Below the pieces are notes generated by a model. It saw only the letters and a list, made by a program, of their open reading frames with translations, searched no databases and was not told the DNA's origin. From assembly GCF_046097105.1 (NCBI RefSeq), contig NZ_CP175562.1:2170001-2234000 (forward strand): DNA of 64,000 nt, written 5' to 3'. Source of the stretch: Natroniella sp046097105 (GTDB taxonomy: Bacteria > Bacillota > Halanaerobiia > Halobacteroidales > Halobacteroidaceae). Numbering within the stretch: the first letter of the stretch is position 1; each line of letters begins with the position of its first letter. A program made the translations under genes and the position numbers. This document shows positions 17,843 through 26,849 of the stretch, piece after piece.

Positions 17843-18013
17843 ACTTCACTTTCAAACCACAGACCACCCAAGCTTAAATTAACATGGACAACCTTTAATT
17901 ATAATATCAAAATTATAATAAATATGCTACACTTTTTTATTCCTTATAATTGAAAAAATAAAACATCCTAACATTATAACAGACTTCAGTAGGAAATAAA
18001 TCCAGAAAATGAA

Positions 18014-18037
18014 AGGTGAGCTATTACTAGCTCACCT
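18014..18037 (-). terminator. Terminator after spoVT
   Basis: AGGTGAGCTA TTAC TAGCTCACCT: a perfect 10-bp stem, followed on the minus strand by TTTCATTTTC. Confidence 0.8.
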
Positions 18038-18041
18038 AAAA

Positions 18042-18599
18042 TTACTCCTCCATCTGTTTAGCTAAAAAACCTGCTGCTGTGGTAGCTAACTTAACTTCTA
18101 AATCACCCATCTCAGCTCCTCCTTGCTGAGATGCTAAAACAACAGCTCCAATCGCTTCACCTTGAGACATAATCGGAGTTAAAACTTGAGCAGTAAATCT
18201 TTCTTCATCATAAATCCCTTCACAGAATATCTCTTCATCTACCTCATTTGCTTCATTAATTATTTTAGTTTCCCCAGACTCCATTACTCCTTCTGTTAAT
18301 TGACTGGTCGGTTTATCAATAAACTTATTTTTTTTGGCCCCTGATACTGCCACAATTGCATCTCTATCTAATACACAAGCAATGTGACCTGTTACTTCAG
18401 CAAGAGAGTCTACATACTCTTGAGCAAATTCACCTAATTCACCAATGGGAGAGTATTTTTTTAAGATAACTTCACCATCACGATCAACAAAGATCTCTAA
18501 TGGTTCACCTTCTCTAATTCTCATCGTTCTTCTAATCTCTTTAGGAATCACAACCCGCCCTAAATCATCTATACGACGTACTATACCTGTAGCTTTCAT
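18042..18599 (-). CDS. spoVT: Stage V sporulation regulator SpoVT
   Basis: A 185-residue AbrB-superfamily regulator active in the forespore, where it adjusts sigma-G genes. Residues 1-50 form the swapped-hairpin AbrB DNA-binding domain (ATGIVRRIDDLGRVVIPKEI, RRTMRIREGEPLEIFVDRDG); residues 55-180 form the GAF-like domain (GHIACVLDRDAIVAVSGAKK). Length and location between mfd and the spoVB-like gene fit SpoVT. The N-terminus is very similar to that of the AbrB homologue at 63818, but only SpoVT has the GAF half. Confidence 0.96.
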   Translation of the reverse strand: MKATGIVRRIDDLGRVVIPKEIRRTMRIREGEPLEIFVDRDGEVILKKYSPIGELGEFAQEYVDSLAEVTGHIACVLDRDAIVAVSGAKKNKFIDKPTSQLTEGVMESGETKIINEANEVDEEIFCEGIYDEERFTAQVLTPIMSQGEAIGAVVLASQQGGAEMGDLEVKLATTAAGFLAKQMEE

Positions 18600-18755
18600 T
18601 TTTAATGATTAGTATCTCAGTCTGACTTAAAATTGAATACTAACCAATTGACACCTCCTTTAAATTTTATTTCCTACCCCTTTCACTATTAGTATATAAT
18701 TAGATCAAAAATTTTATTCTTATTATACCAACTAATGTTAAAGGAGTGGCCAAAA

Positions 18756-21700
18756 CTAGCCTTCTACAAGTAAGAACTCTAAGATGTTAATTATTAATTC
18801 TACCTTCTGTTGATCAGTCAAGCCTACCACCTTAACTTCTATCTTAGGTTGTTTTCCATTAATAAATTTTAAACCAGCAAATTCTTGGCTTAGTTCAAGC
18901 AACTCTCTACCCTTTAATGGATGATGTTCGAAAAATTTAAAAGTAACTAGTTGTGCTCTCTCTTTAATTTCAGTCACCATTAGCTTATTACCTATAATTT
19001 TAATTTTAGCTAATTCTAATAAAATTATTACTTCCTGTGCTAATTGCCCAAACCTATCTTCTAACTCTGCTGTTAATTTATTGTATTCCTTGTAGGTTTC
19101 TAAGGCATCAATCTTTTTGTAAATTTCAATTTTTTGATTGGAACCAGGAATATAATCTTCAGGAAGATAAGCGTCTACCTTAAGTTCTAATTCAATCTCT
19201 TTTTCTTCCTCTTTCTCTTCTCCCTCAGTCTGTAATTCTGTAATAGCAGTATCTAATAATTTACAATATAATGAAAAACCAATTGCTTCAATATGGCCAT
19301 GTTGTTCTGGCCCTAAAATATTACCAGCACCTCTAATCTCTAAATCACGCATCGCAATTTTAAATCCTGAACCTAATTTAGTAAAATCTTTAATTGCTTT
19401 TAATCTTTTTTCAGCTATTTCTGATAGGATTTGATCCTGTTCATATAATAAATAAGCATAAGCTAGCTGATTGCTCCTTCCTACTCTTCCTCGCAATTGA
19501 TAAAGTTGAGATAAACCCATCTTATCTGCTCGATTAATAATAATTGTATTAACATTAGAAATATCTAGCCCAGTTTCTATGATTGTTGTACAGACCAAAA
19601 CATCAAATTTACTTTCTAAAAAATCAATCATTAATCTTTCTAACTTCATCTCACTCATTTGTCCATGGGCTACTACTACTTCAGCCTCAGGTACCAAACC
19701 CTTAATTTTAACAGCCATTTTTTTGATATCTTTGATTCTATTATGAACAAAATATACTTGTCCACCTCTGTTTAACTCTCTATCAAGTGCAGTCTTAATT
19801 AAATTTTGATCATACTCTCGTACATAAGTCCTAATTGGATATCTATTTTCCGGAGGAGTTTCAATTAGACTGATATCTCTAACTCCTACTAAAGACATAT
19901 GTAATGTTCTAGGAATAGGAGTAGCTGTCATAGTTAAGACATCTATACTCTTTTTTAACTGTTTTAACCTTTCTTTTTGGCTGACTCCAAACCTTTGTTC
20001 CTCATCTACAACTACCAATCCTAAATCTTTAAATTTAACATCATTTGATAATAACCTATGAGTTCCAATCACTACATCAATTGTACCAACTTTTAAACCT
20101 TCAATAATTTTTTGCTGTTCTTTAGCAGTCCTGAACCTACTCAACATTGCTACTTCAATTGGATAATCCTCAAATCTTTCTTGCAGATTGTTCCAATGTT
20201 GCTGGGCCAAAATAGTCGTTGGAACCAAAAAACCAGCTTGTTTGCCATCTATAACTGCTTTAAATATAGCTCTAATAGCAACTTCAGTCTTTCCATAGCC
20301 AACATCTCCACATAATAATCTATCCATTGGTTGATTTGATTCCATATCTTGCTTAACTTTTTCAATTGCTGTAAGTTGATCTGGGGTTTCTTGATAAGGA
20401 AATTTAGCCTCAAACTCTTGCTGCCAAACTGTATCTTCACTAAAAGCATAACCCTGCTTCAACTCCCGTTGAGCATATAATTCTAACAATTCTTCTGCCA
20501 TCTCAGCTACCGATTTTTTAACACGTGCCTTAGCCTTTTTCCAGTTATCACCATCTAATTTATGTAATTTAGGTTCTTTATCATCCATTCCAATATATTT
20601 TTGAATTAAATCAACTTGGTCAGTTGGAACATATAACCTATCATCTCCTGCATAAGACAATAACAAATAATCTTTATTCTTCCCTTGAACTTCGAGAATC
20701 TTAATCCCTAAGTAACGACCGACCCCATGATTTTCATGAACTACATAATCACCCTGGTTTAATTCTGTAAAGGAAGAAATCTCAACTCCTTGGTTGAAAG
20801 CCTTGGCCCTCTTTCTCTTGCGCTTCTGTTCTTTAAAGAGTTCATTCTCAGTATATAAAGCAAACTTTGCTTCTGAAAACAAAAAACCATGCTTTAAATT
20901 ACAGGTTGTTAAGATTATATTACCTAATTTGAGTTCTTCATTAACCTCTTCTACTACAATAGCTGGTAAGTCATCCTCTATTAAACGTTGCTTTAATCGC
21001 TTAGCCTTCTTTAAGTTAGCCAACCCAATTACAATTTTATAACCATCCTTTAACTGCTTAGCCAACTGACTAATTAAAAGCTCAAGTTTTCCTTGAAAAG
21101 ACTGTATCCGTCGTGAACTGATCTCTAACTCAAAATCAGTTTCAACATAATCAATATTCTTTTTTGTTGGAGAAAAATAAAGTTTCTGCTGCTTAATCTC
21201 ATAAACAAATTGGTTGAAATCAATAAATAAATTTTGATAACTCAACAACAAACTGCCTTGCTCAAACATAGTAATATAGGTTTGATTAACTTCCTTTAAA
21301 AAATCAATCCCTGCTTCTTTGATCTGAAGAGGATTAAGTAAAGTAACTACTCCTGTAAAATAATCTAACAAAGAAGCTTGTTGATAAAAACAACTTAAAT
21401 ATTGTCTAACTTCCGGAAATTTAATACCTTCATTTATTCGCTCTAGATCATTAGTTACTTTTTCTTTTATTTCAGCACTAGCTTTTGAATCTAATTTTTT
21501 CAAAGTGATTTTTAAATCACTTTTTATCTTCTCACAACCTAAATCTAACTCTTTTTGTGGCAAAATGAATTCAGTTGCCGGGCCAATCTCAACCTCATTT
21601 AATTCTTGCTCGGAAGACTGGCTTACCAAATCAAATTGACGGATTGATTCAATCTGCTGACCAAAAAGATCAACCCTGATTGGATTTTTATAGGTTAGAG

Positions 21701-22253
21701 GATAAATATCTAAGATTCCTCCTCTAACACTGAAATCACCTTGTTGTTCTACCTTTCCTACACTTTGATAACCCATTTGCACCAATTTATTCTTTAGTTG
21801 ATCAAACTCTATCTCAGCCCCAAGCTTCAAATCAACTCTGTATCTTTGATAAACCTGAGGAGCAATTATCCTTTCTAATAAAGCTTGAATTGGAGCAATA
21901 ATTATCACTTCTTTATCACTAACTAGACTCTTTAAAACCTGTAATCTTTCTCGTTTGATGTTTTGTTCAACCTCTAACGACTCATGAGGAAAGATTTGAT
22001 AATGAGGAAATAATAATACCTCTTCTTCAGAAAGCAGTCTTACTAAATCTTCATAAACCAGGTCTGCTTTTTTAAAATTTGAAGTAATAATCAATAGATC
22101 ATCTGTTAGATTTGATTTTAAATTAGTTAACAAAAAGTTTTGACTACTTTCATCTATTCCTATTATTTGACCTTCTTCTCCTGCTTGATAATTTCTAATC
22201 AACTCTTTAAATTTAGAGGATTGATTTAAAGCTGTCAATAAAGTTTCCTTCAT
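18756..22253 (-). CDS. mfd: Transcription-repair coupling factor Mfd
   Basis: A 1165-residue superfamily-2 translocase that removes stalled RNA polymerase and recruits UvrA. The UvrB-like homology region is at residues about 1-330, the RNA-polymerase-interaction Tudor-like domain near 500-560 (GDYVVHENHGVGRYLGI), and the RecG-like ATPase at 600-950 with the Walker A LLCGDVGYGKTEVAIRA, the DEEQ box VVVDEEQRFGVSQ, motif III TMTATPIPRTLHMS and motif VI QLRGRVGRSNQLAYAY. The C-terminal TRCF domain follows. Length is normal, and the gene sits between fin and spoVT as in B. subtilis. Confidence 0.98.
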   Translation of the reverse strand: MKETLLTALNQSSKFKELIRNYQAGEEGQIIGIDESSQNFLLTNLKSNLTDDLLIITSNFKKADLVYEDLVRLLSEEEVLLFPHYQIFPHESLEVEQNIKRERLQVLKSLVSDKEVIIIAPIQALLERIIAPQVYQRYRVDLKLGAEIEFDQLKNKLVQMGYQSVGKVEQQGDFSVRGGILDIYPLTYKNPIRVDLFGQQIESIRQFDLVSQSSEQELNEVEIGPATEFILPQKELDLGCEKIKSDLKITLKKLDSKASAEIKEKVTNDLERINEGIKFPEVRQYLSCFYQQASLLDYFTGVVTLLNPLQIKEAGIDFLKEVNQTYITMFEQGSLLLSYQNLFIDFNQFVYEIKQQKLYFSPTKKNIDYVETDFELEISSRRIQSFQGKLELLISQLAKQLKDGYKIVIGLANLKKAKRLKQRLIEDDLPAIVVEEVNEELKLGNIILTTCNLKHGFLFSEAKFALYTENELFKEQKRKRKRAKAFNQGVEISSFTELNQGDYVVHENHGVGRYLGIKILEVQGKNKDYLLLSYAGDDRLYVPTDQVDLIQKYIGMDDKEPKLHKLDGDNWKKAKARVKKSVAEMAEELLELYAQRELKQGYAFSEDTVWQQEFEAKFPYQETPDQLTAIEKVKQDMESNQPMDRLLCGDVGYGKTEVAIRAIFKAVIDGKQAGFLVPTTILAQQHWNNLQERFEDYPIEVAMLSRFRTAKEQQKIIEGLKVGTIDVVIGTHRLLSNDVKFKDLGLVVVDEEQRFGVSQKERLKQLKKSIDVLTMTATPIPRTLHMSLVGVRDISLIETPPENRYPIRTYVREYDQNLIKTALDRELNRGGQVYFVHNRIKDIKKMAVKIKGLVPEAEVVVAHGQMSEMKLERLMIDFLESKFDVLVCTTIIETGLDISNVNTIIINRADKMGLSQLYQLRGRVGRSNQLAYAYLLYEQDQILSEIAEKRLKAIKDFTKLGSGFKIAMRDLEIRGAGNILGPEQHGHIEAIGFSLYCKLLDTAITELQTEGEEKEEEKEIELELKVDAYLPEDYIPGSNQKIEIYKKIDALETYKEYNKLTAELEDRFGQLAQEVIILLELAKIKIIGNKLMVTEIKERAQLVTFKFFEHHPLKGRELLELSQEFAGLKFINGKQPKIEVKVVGLTDQQKVELIINILEFLLVEG

Positions 22254-22280
22254 AGCTATCTACTCCTTTACCAATACCAA

Positions 22281-22308
22281 AAAGGTCTTAGGTTAACCTA
22301 AGACCTTT
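22281..22308 (-). terminator. Perfect palindromic terminator between fin and mfd
   Basis: AAAGGTCTTAGGTT/AACCTAAGACCTTT, a 28-base perfect palindrome followed on the minus strand by TTTTTGG. It would partly uncouple mfd from the pth-prsW-fin group. Confidence 0.8.
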
Positions 22309-22321
22309 AACTGACTTTCTT

Positions 22322-22543
22322 TTAATGCAGCTGTTGCAGGTAAATTAACTCATCCCAATCATATTCTTTTTCACATTCATCACAAGTTACATTAACATAA
22401 ATGCTATCAGTTTCTCTTTTAATTATATCCTCTTTCTCGCGTTCCGTCAAGATATTAAAACCTAGCTCAACTTCACTTAAAGAAGTAACCTCTAAATAAT
22501 CTATTATTTTTTGGCATTCAGGGCATTTATAGATTAGCTCCAT
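22322..22543 (-). CDS. fin: Anti-sigma-F factor Fin (YabK)
   Basis: A 73-residue zinc-ribbon-like protein. Two Cys pairs are visible: CPEC near residue 8-11 and CDEC near 54-57. The central stretch VELGFNILTEREKEDII matches the LGF..LT..ER.D.I core of B. subtilis Fin/YabK. Fin is made in the forespore and inhibits sigma-F to help the switch to sigma-G. The location just before mfd and after pth is exactly that of yabK. It overlaps the preceding membrane protein gene by ten bases. Confidence 0.85.
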   Translation of the reverse strand: MELIYKCPECQKIIDYLEVTSLSEVELGFNILTEREKEDIIKRETDSIYVNVTCDECEKEYDWDELIYLQQLH

Positions 22544-22911
22544 TCTACTATCCCCCCTATTTTATAATTCCAATAACTATGAACTATTCCTACAATTACA
22601 ATAGCTAGTAACAACTGTCCTGTCTGTTCAAATATAAATAGAGTCAAATATCCAAATAATAAATGGCTTACAATAGCTAATATCGCTGCTAAAGTACTAT
22701 CCAAGTAATCAAAAAGCCCTTCAATTATTCCAAATCCTAAATGAATCAATATTAGGTTACCACCCAGCAAATAAAAACCTCCACTCTTCAATACTTCTTC
22801 TACCAGTGGGATTAAATATAATATTGTCTGATTACCAAGTTTAATTACAAGTTGTCGATTAATGATAAAAGCTAATAATGCTACTAACATAGCTATTAAT
22901 AGAGAGTTCAT
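22534..22911 (-). CDS. Small PrsW-like intramembrane protease candidate
   Basis: A 125-residue, very hydrophobic protein with about four or five membrane helices. It carries, in order, the four motifs that define the PrsW glutamic-type intramembrane proteases: a Glu-Glu-x-x-Lys motif (PLVEEVLKSGG, near residue 36), GFGIIEG (near 60), SHLLFGY (near 87) and VHSYWNY (near 109). PrsW of B. subtilis cuts the anti-sigma factor RsiW. This protein is only about half the usual length and looks like the catalytic core alone. It lies between pth and fin and overlaps fin, a position with no counterpart in B. subtilis. Substrate unknown; a CPBP-type protein is a weaker alternative. Confidence 0.6.
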   Translation of the reverse strand: MNSLLIAMLVALLAFIINRQLVIKLGNQTILYLIPLVEEVLKSGGFYLLGGNLILIHLGFGIIEGLFDYLDSTLAAILAIVSHLLFGYLTLFIFEQTGQLLLAIVIVGIVHSYWNYKIGGIVEWS

Positions 22912-22974
22912 TGTTTTCTCCTAACTATTTTCTTTTAAATATTCTCACCTGAACTAGCCCATAATATACAAAAA

Positions 22975-22996
22975 AGCCTGAGAAAAATCTCAGACT
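22975..22996 (-). terminator. Terminator after pth
   Basis: AGTCTGAGA/TCTCAGGCT stem (one G-T pair) on the minus strand followed by TTTTTT. Confidence 0.75.
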
Positions 22997-23007
22997 TAAT
23001 TTAAGAA

Positions 23008-23562
23008 TTAATTGTATTGATTCATAGTTTGCTGTAAACCTTCTGTTAAAAAGAGTTTGGTGGCATCACAAATAGTAGCTAATACAGCTTCTAATTCTTT
23101 TTCTTCTTTCTTGCTAAATTTTCCTAAAACATAATCAACAACAGAGCCATGTTCAGGTCGACCAATTCCAATCTTAACCCTAGAGAATTCTTTAGTCTGT
23201 AATTGCTTGAAAATCGATTTAATCCCATTGTGACCCCCATGACCACCCTTAGGTTTAATCTTAAATCGCCCCAACTCTAAATCAAGGTCATCATAGATGA
23301 TTAAAATATCTTCAATTTCAATATTATAATAATCGGCTAATAACCTAACTGCTTGTCCACTATTATTCATAAAAGTTTGGGGTTTAGCTAAAATTACTTT
23401 TTCTGAACCTACTCTCAACTTGCCTACGATAGCTTTTTTTTCCTTCCGCTTTAAATTAAGGTTATACTCGTTTGCTAATAAATCAACAGCCATAAACCCT
23501 ACATTATGACGAGTAAATTGATATTTGTATCCTGGATTACCTAAACCAACAATCAGTTTCAA
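23008..23562 (-). CDS. pth: Peptidyl-tRNA hydrolase
   Basis: A 184-residue enzyme that frees tRNA from peptidyl-tRNA dropped by ribosomes. Signature motifs: MKLIVGLGNPGYKYQFTRHN with the catalytic His at residue 20, AKPQTFMNNSG with the substrate Asn residues, IIYDDLDLELG with the catalytic-dyad Asp, and KGGHGGHNGIKSI. Length is standard. In B. subtilis this gene (spoVC) follows ctc in the same order as here. Confidence 0.97.
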   Translation of the reverse strand: MKLIVGLGNPGYKYQFTRHNVGFMAVDLLANEYNLNLKRKEKKAIVGKLRVGSEKVILAKPQTFMNNSGQAVRLLADYYNIEIEDILIIYDDLDLELGRFKIKPKGGHGGHNGIKSIFKQLQTKEFSRVKIGIGRPEHGSVVDYVLGKFSKKEEKELEAVLATICDATKLFLTEGLQQTMNQYN

Positions 23563-23653
23563 CTAAATCACCTCTGGACTTTAAAGATTAAATTATAATA
23601 AAAATAGTTAACCGACAAGTATGTAACACTCGTAATTAAATTTAAACCTAAGC

Positions 23654-23702
23654 AAATAAAAGCTAAGGTGCAATCAAAATGATTGCACCTTAGCTTTTAT
23701 TT
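23654..23702 (-). terminator. Strong terminator after the L25 gene
   Basis: A perfect 22-bp stem (AAATAAAAGCTAAGGTGCAATC with its inverse) around AAAAT. It ends four bases before the L25 stop. Confidence 0.88.
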
Positions 23703-23706
23703 ATGA

Positions 23707-24354
23707 TTACTCTTCTTCAGCTTCTGCCTCTCCATCTTCTTCAACTTCCTCACCAATAACTTCTGGCTCTTCTAATTCTTCTTCTGGTTCAGCTGGCTCT
23801 AGATCTAACTCAGTAGGTACAACCACTGTAGCTATTGTCTCATCATTATCAGTTAAAATTTCAATCTCATCACTGACTTCTAATTCACCAACACTTAATG
23901 ATTGTCCAACTTCTAATTCTGCAACATCAACTTCAATTGTATCTGGAATATCTGTTGGTAAACATTCAACCTCAAGCTTTCTTAAAATCTGCTCTAAAAC
24001 TCCGCCTTCTCTCTCTCCAGCAGCAGGGCCAACTAATTCAACAGGAACTTCAATTTCAACAGTCTCATCTAAGTTTATTACATATAGATCTATATGTAAT
24101 AAATCACCTTTAATTACATCCCGTTGTACTTCTTTAACCATTACCGGTTGAGTAGTATCGTCATCTAACTCCAAATCAAGAATAACATTCCCACCAATTG
24201 CTTTATCAACCTTTTTCGCATTTAGTTTTAAATTAACTGGCTGTCGGTCCCGTCCATAAAGAACCCCAGGAATCAACCCTTCTCTTCTTAGGCGACGAGC
24301 AGTACCTTTTCCAGTTTCTTCCCTCACCTCAGCGTTAAGTTCTAAACGTTCCAT
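23707..24354 (-). CDS. ctc: Ribosomal protein L25 / general stress protein Ctc
   Basis: A 215-residue bL25 of the long (TL5/Ctc) type. The N-terminal 5S rRNA-binding domain is at residues 1-90 (ETGKGTARRLRREGLIPGVLYG), and the C-terminal TL5 beta domain at 95-190 (ECLPTDIPDTIEVDVAELEVG). The last 30 residues are almost all Glu, Pro and Val, an acidic tail common in this family. It binds 5S rRNA in the large subunit. The neighbours prs and pth are conserved. Confidence 0.96.
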   Translation of the reverse strand: MERLELNAEVREETGKGTARRLRREGLIPGVLYGRDRQPVNLKLNAKKVDKAIGGNVILDLELDDDTTQPVMVKEVQRDVIKGDLLHIDLYVINLDETVEIEVPVELVGPAAGEREGGVLEQILRKLEVECLPTDIPDTIEVDVAELEVGQSLSVGELEVSDEIEILTDNDETIATVVVPTELDLEPAEPEEELEEPEVIGEEVEEDGEAEAEEE

Positions 24355-24425
24355 AAATACCCTCTCCTTTTTAATATTTTCTCATAAATTACATTATACC
24401 ATACTATAAGTTCAACTAACAGTAA

Positions 24426-25370
24426 TTAAAATAAAACACTTACTGATTGATCATTATAAATTCTCTCAATCCCTTTGGCCAACAGTGGTGCTACCGATAA
24501 AGTAGTTATTTTATCAAAAACTTTCTCTTTATCTAAAGGAATTGTATCAGTTACAACCAACTCACTAATAACAGAATCTTTCAACCTATCTATTGCTGGC
24601 CCTGAAAATAAAGGATGTGTACATGTAGCAAAGATATCCTTAGCTCCATGTTCTTTTAAAGCCGCGGCTGCATTCGTAATTGTTCCAGCTGTATCGATCA
24701 TATCATCTACTAAAATTACATTTTTATCTTGAACATCACCTATAATATTCATTACTTCTGATACATTAGCCTCAGGTCGTCGTTTATCAATAATAGCAAT
24801 TGATGTATTTAACTTTTCAGCAAAATCACGAGCCCGCTTAACACCACCAATATCTGGAGCCACAACAATAATATCATCTAAATTCTTTTCTAAAAAGTAA
24901 TCAGCTAAAATTGGTGCTCCGAATAAATTATCAACCGGTATATCAAAAAAACCTTGGATTTGGCCTGCATGAAGATCTATTGCTAACATCCTATCTGCTC
25001 CAGCTTGGGTCAATAAGTTAGCAATTAATTTAGCCGTCACTGGATCTCTTGGTTTAGCTTTACGATCCTGTCTCGCATATCCATAATAAGGAACAACTGC
25101 TGTAATTTCACTAGCAGAGGCCCGCTTTAAGGCATCAACCATAACTAATAATTCCATTAAATTTTCATTAACTGGAGGACAGGTTGGCTGAATAACGAAT
25201 ACATCATCTCCTCTAACACTTTCTGTGATTTCTACTCCAATTTCTCCATCACTGAACCTCTTTACTTTAGAGCTCAATAAATCAGTTTTTAAACATTCAC
25301 ATATTCTGTGTGCTAAATTAGGATTTGCATTTCCAGCAAAAATCTTGAAATCATTTCCTCGTGGGGACAT
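24426..25370 (-). CDS. prs: Ribose-phosphate pyrophosphokinase
   Basis: A 314-residue class I PRPP synthase that makes 5-phosphoribosyl-1-diphosphate from ribose-5-P and ATP for nucleotide, His and Trp synthesis. Seen: FSDGEIGVEI at the N-terminal domain, YYGYARQDRKAKPRDPVTAK for ATP binding, the catalytic flexible-loop Lys (GGVKRARDFAEKL), and the PRPP loop VILVDDMIDTAGTITNAA. The length is typical. It follows glmU as in B. subtilis. Confidence 0.97.
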   Translation of the reverse strand: MSPRGNDFKIFAGNANPNLAHRICECLKTDLLSSKVKRFSDGEIGVEITESVRGDDVFVIQPTCPPVNENLMELLVMVDALKRASASEITAVVPYYGYARQDRKAKPRDPVTAKLIANLLTQAGADRMLAIDLHAGQIQGFFDIPVDNLFGAPILADYFLEKNLDDIIVVAPDIGGVKRARDFAEKLNTSIAIIDKRRPEANVSEVMNIIGDVQDKNVILVDDMIDTAGTITNAAAALKEHGAKDIFATCTHPLFSGPAIDRLKDSVISELVVTDTIPLDKEKVFDKITTLSVAPLLAKGIERIYNDQSVSVLF

Positions 25371-25398
25371 TATTATGAACCTCCTGTATTTGATTATC

Positions 25399-25494
25399 TA
25401 TATAAGTTGAATTTAACTTTTTACCTAATATTTTCAAACTTAAAAGAAATTAAGTAGATTATATTGTGGAAAAATATTAATTCAATTTATATAT
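25399..25494. repeat. Short inverted-repeat (MITE-like) element, copy B1
   Basis: Begins CTATATAAGTTGAATTTAA and ends TTAATTCAATTTATATA, nearly the exact inverse, with internal AACTTAAAAGAAA.TA. A second copy with the same ends and the same internal block lies at 27882-27965. It fills the prs-glmU gap. Confidence 0.75.
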
Positions 25495-25508
25495 CAGTTT
25501 ATTGAAGT

Positions 25509-26849
25509 CTAATCTTTTGGCTCTGCCGGCACACCTAATACTAAATCATCTGCTTCAACATCCTTCGTAACTACTGAACCTGCTCCAGTAATAGCCTTAT
25601 CTCCTATTCTCAGTGGAGCTACTAGAGTCGAATCACTACCAACAAATACATCATCTCCGATAACAGTTCGATGTTTCTGTTGACCATCATAATTAGCAGT
25701 AATAGTTCCAGCTCCAATATTAGTATTCTGTCCAATTAAAGCATCACCAATATAACTTAAGTGGGGAATTTTAGTACCTTTATCTATCTCCGACTTCTTA
25801 ATTTCAACAAAATCACCCACTTTTACTTCAGAGGCAAGTTTGGTTCCAGGACGCAAGTATGCATAAGGGCCAACCTTACTTCTATCTCCAACTTGACTAT
25901 CAATAATAGTTGAACTATTAATCTTAACTTGATTGCCAATAGTTGAATCACTAACTCTAGTTTGAGGACCTATAATTACTTCGCTACCTACTAATGTTTT
26001 TCCTTCTAAAAAGGTAAAAGGATAAATAATACTATCCTGCCCAATTCTAACTTCACTATCTATATAAGTATTCGCAGGATCAATAATAGTAACTCCGTTT
26101 TCTAGGTGGGAATTACAAATTTTCTGCCTTAAAGCCTGTTCAGCTTCTGCTAGATGCTTACGATTATTGACCCCAATCGTTTGCTGAGTATCCGAAGTAG
26201 ATAAAGCAGCAACTGAATCCCCTTGATTAACTAAAATTTCAGGAATATCTGTCAGGTAATACTCACCTTGAGCATTATCAGTATCTAATTTTGATAAAGC
26301 ATCCCATAATAGCTCACTTTCAAAACAACAGATACCTGTATTGATTTCATTAACCTTTGCTTCTTGAGCCGTAGTATCCCTCTCCTCTACAATCTTTACT
26401 ACATAACCTGATTGGTCGCGAATAATTCTACCATATCCAGTTGGATCATCTACTTTAGTTGTCAAAATTGTTGCAGCAGCTTCTTCAACTTTATGTTTCT
26501 TAACAAGCTGTTGTAAAGTCTCACTGGTCAACAAGGGGGTATCTCCATATAAAACCAAGACAACTCCTGAAAAATCAGTCAACTTATCTTTAGCTTGCAT
26601 AACAGCATGCCCAGTTCCTAATTGCTGTTCCTGCTTAACAAATTCAATCTTACCAACTGTTTCAACCTTAACCTGCTCAGCTTTATAACCAACTATCACC
26701 AAATTATGTAACGGATCTAACCGACTAGCAGTATCAACAACATGCTGAACCATACTCTTACCTGCTACTTGATGCAATACCTTAGGCAAGCTTGATTTCA
26801 TTCTAGTACCTTTCCCTGCTGCTAAGGTAATCGTTGCCAAATTAGCCAT
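25509..26849 (-). CDS. glmU: Bifunctional GlmU (GlcNAc-1-P uridyltransferase / GlcN-1-P acetyltransferase)
   Basis: GlmU makes UDP-GlcNAc for peptidoglycan. The 446-residue protein has the N-terminal nucleotidyltransferase (LAAGKGTRMKSSLPKVLHQV; VLYGDTPLL) to about residue 225, a linker, then the left-handed beta helix of hexapeptide repeats with the acetyltransferase site (RPGTKLASEVKVGDFVEIKK, GAGTITANYDG). Its ATG shares one base with the stop of the upstream exonuclease gene, and the RBS AAGGAGG is inside that gene. Confidence 0.97.
   Translation of the reverse strand: MANLATITLAAGKGTRMKSSLPKVLHQVAGKSMVQHVVDTASRLDPLHNLVIVGYKAEQVKVETVGKIEFVKQEQQLGTGHAVMQAKDKLTDFSGVVLVLYGDTPLLTSETLQQLVKKHKVEEAAATILTTKVDDPTGYGRIIRDQSGYVVKIVEERDTTAQEAKVNEINTGICCFESELLWDALSKLDTDNAQGEYYLTDIPEILVNQGDSVAALSTSDTQQTIGVNNRKHLAEAEQALRQKICNSHLENGVTIIDPANTYIDSEVRIGQDSIIYPFTFLEGKTLVGSEVIIGPQTRVSDSTIGNQVKINSSTIIDSQVGDRSKVGPYAYLRPGTKLASEVKVGDFVEIKKSEIDKGTKIPHLSYIGDALIGQNTNIGAGTITANYDGQQKHRTVIGDDVFVGSDSTLVAPLRIGDKAITGAGSVVTKDVEADDLVLGVPAEPKD

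Noticed and set aside
20112..21042. Plus-strand and alternative-frame ORFs inside mfd
   Set aside because: Low-complexity shadows of mfd without RBS or recognisable protein features.
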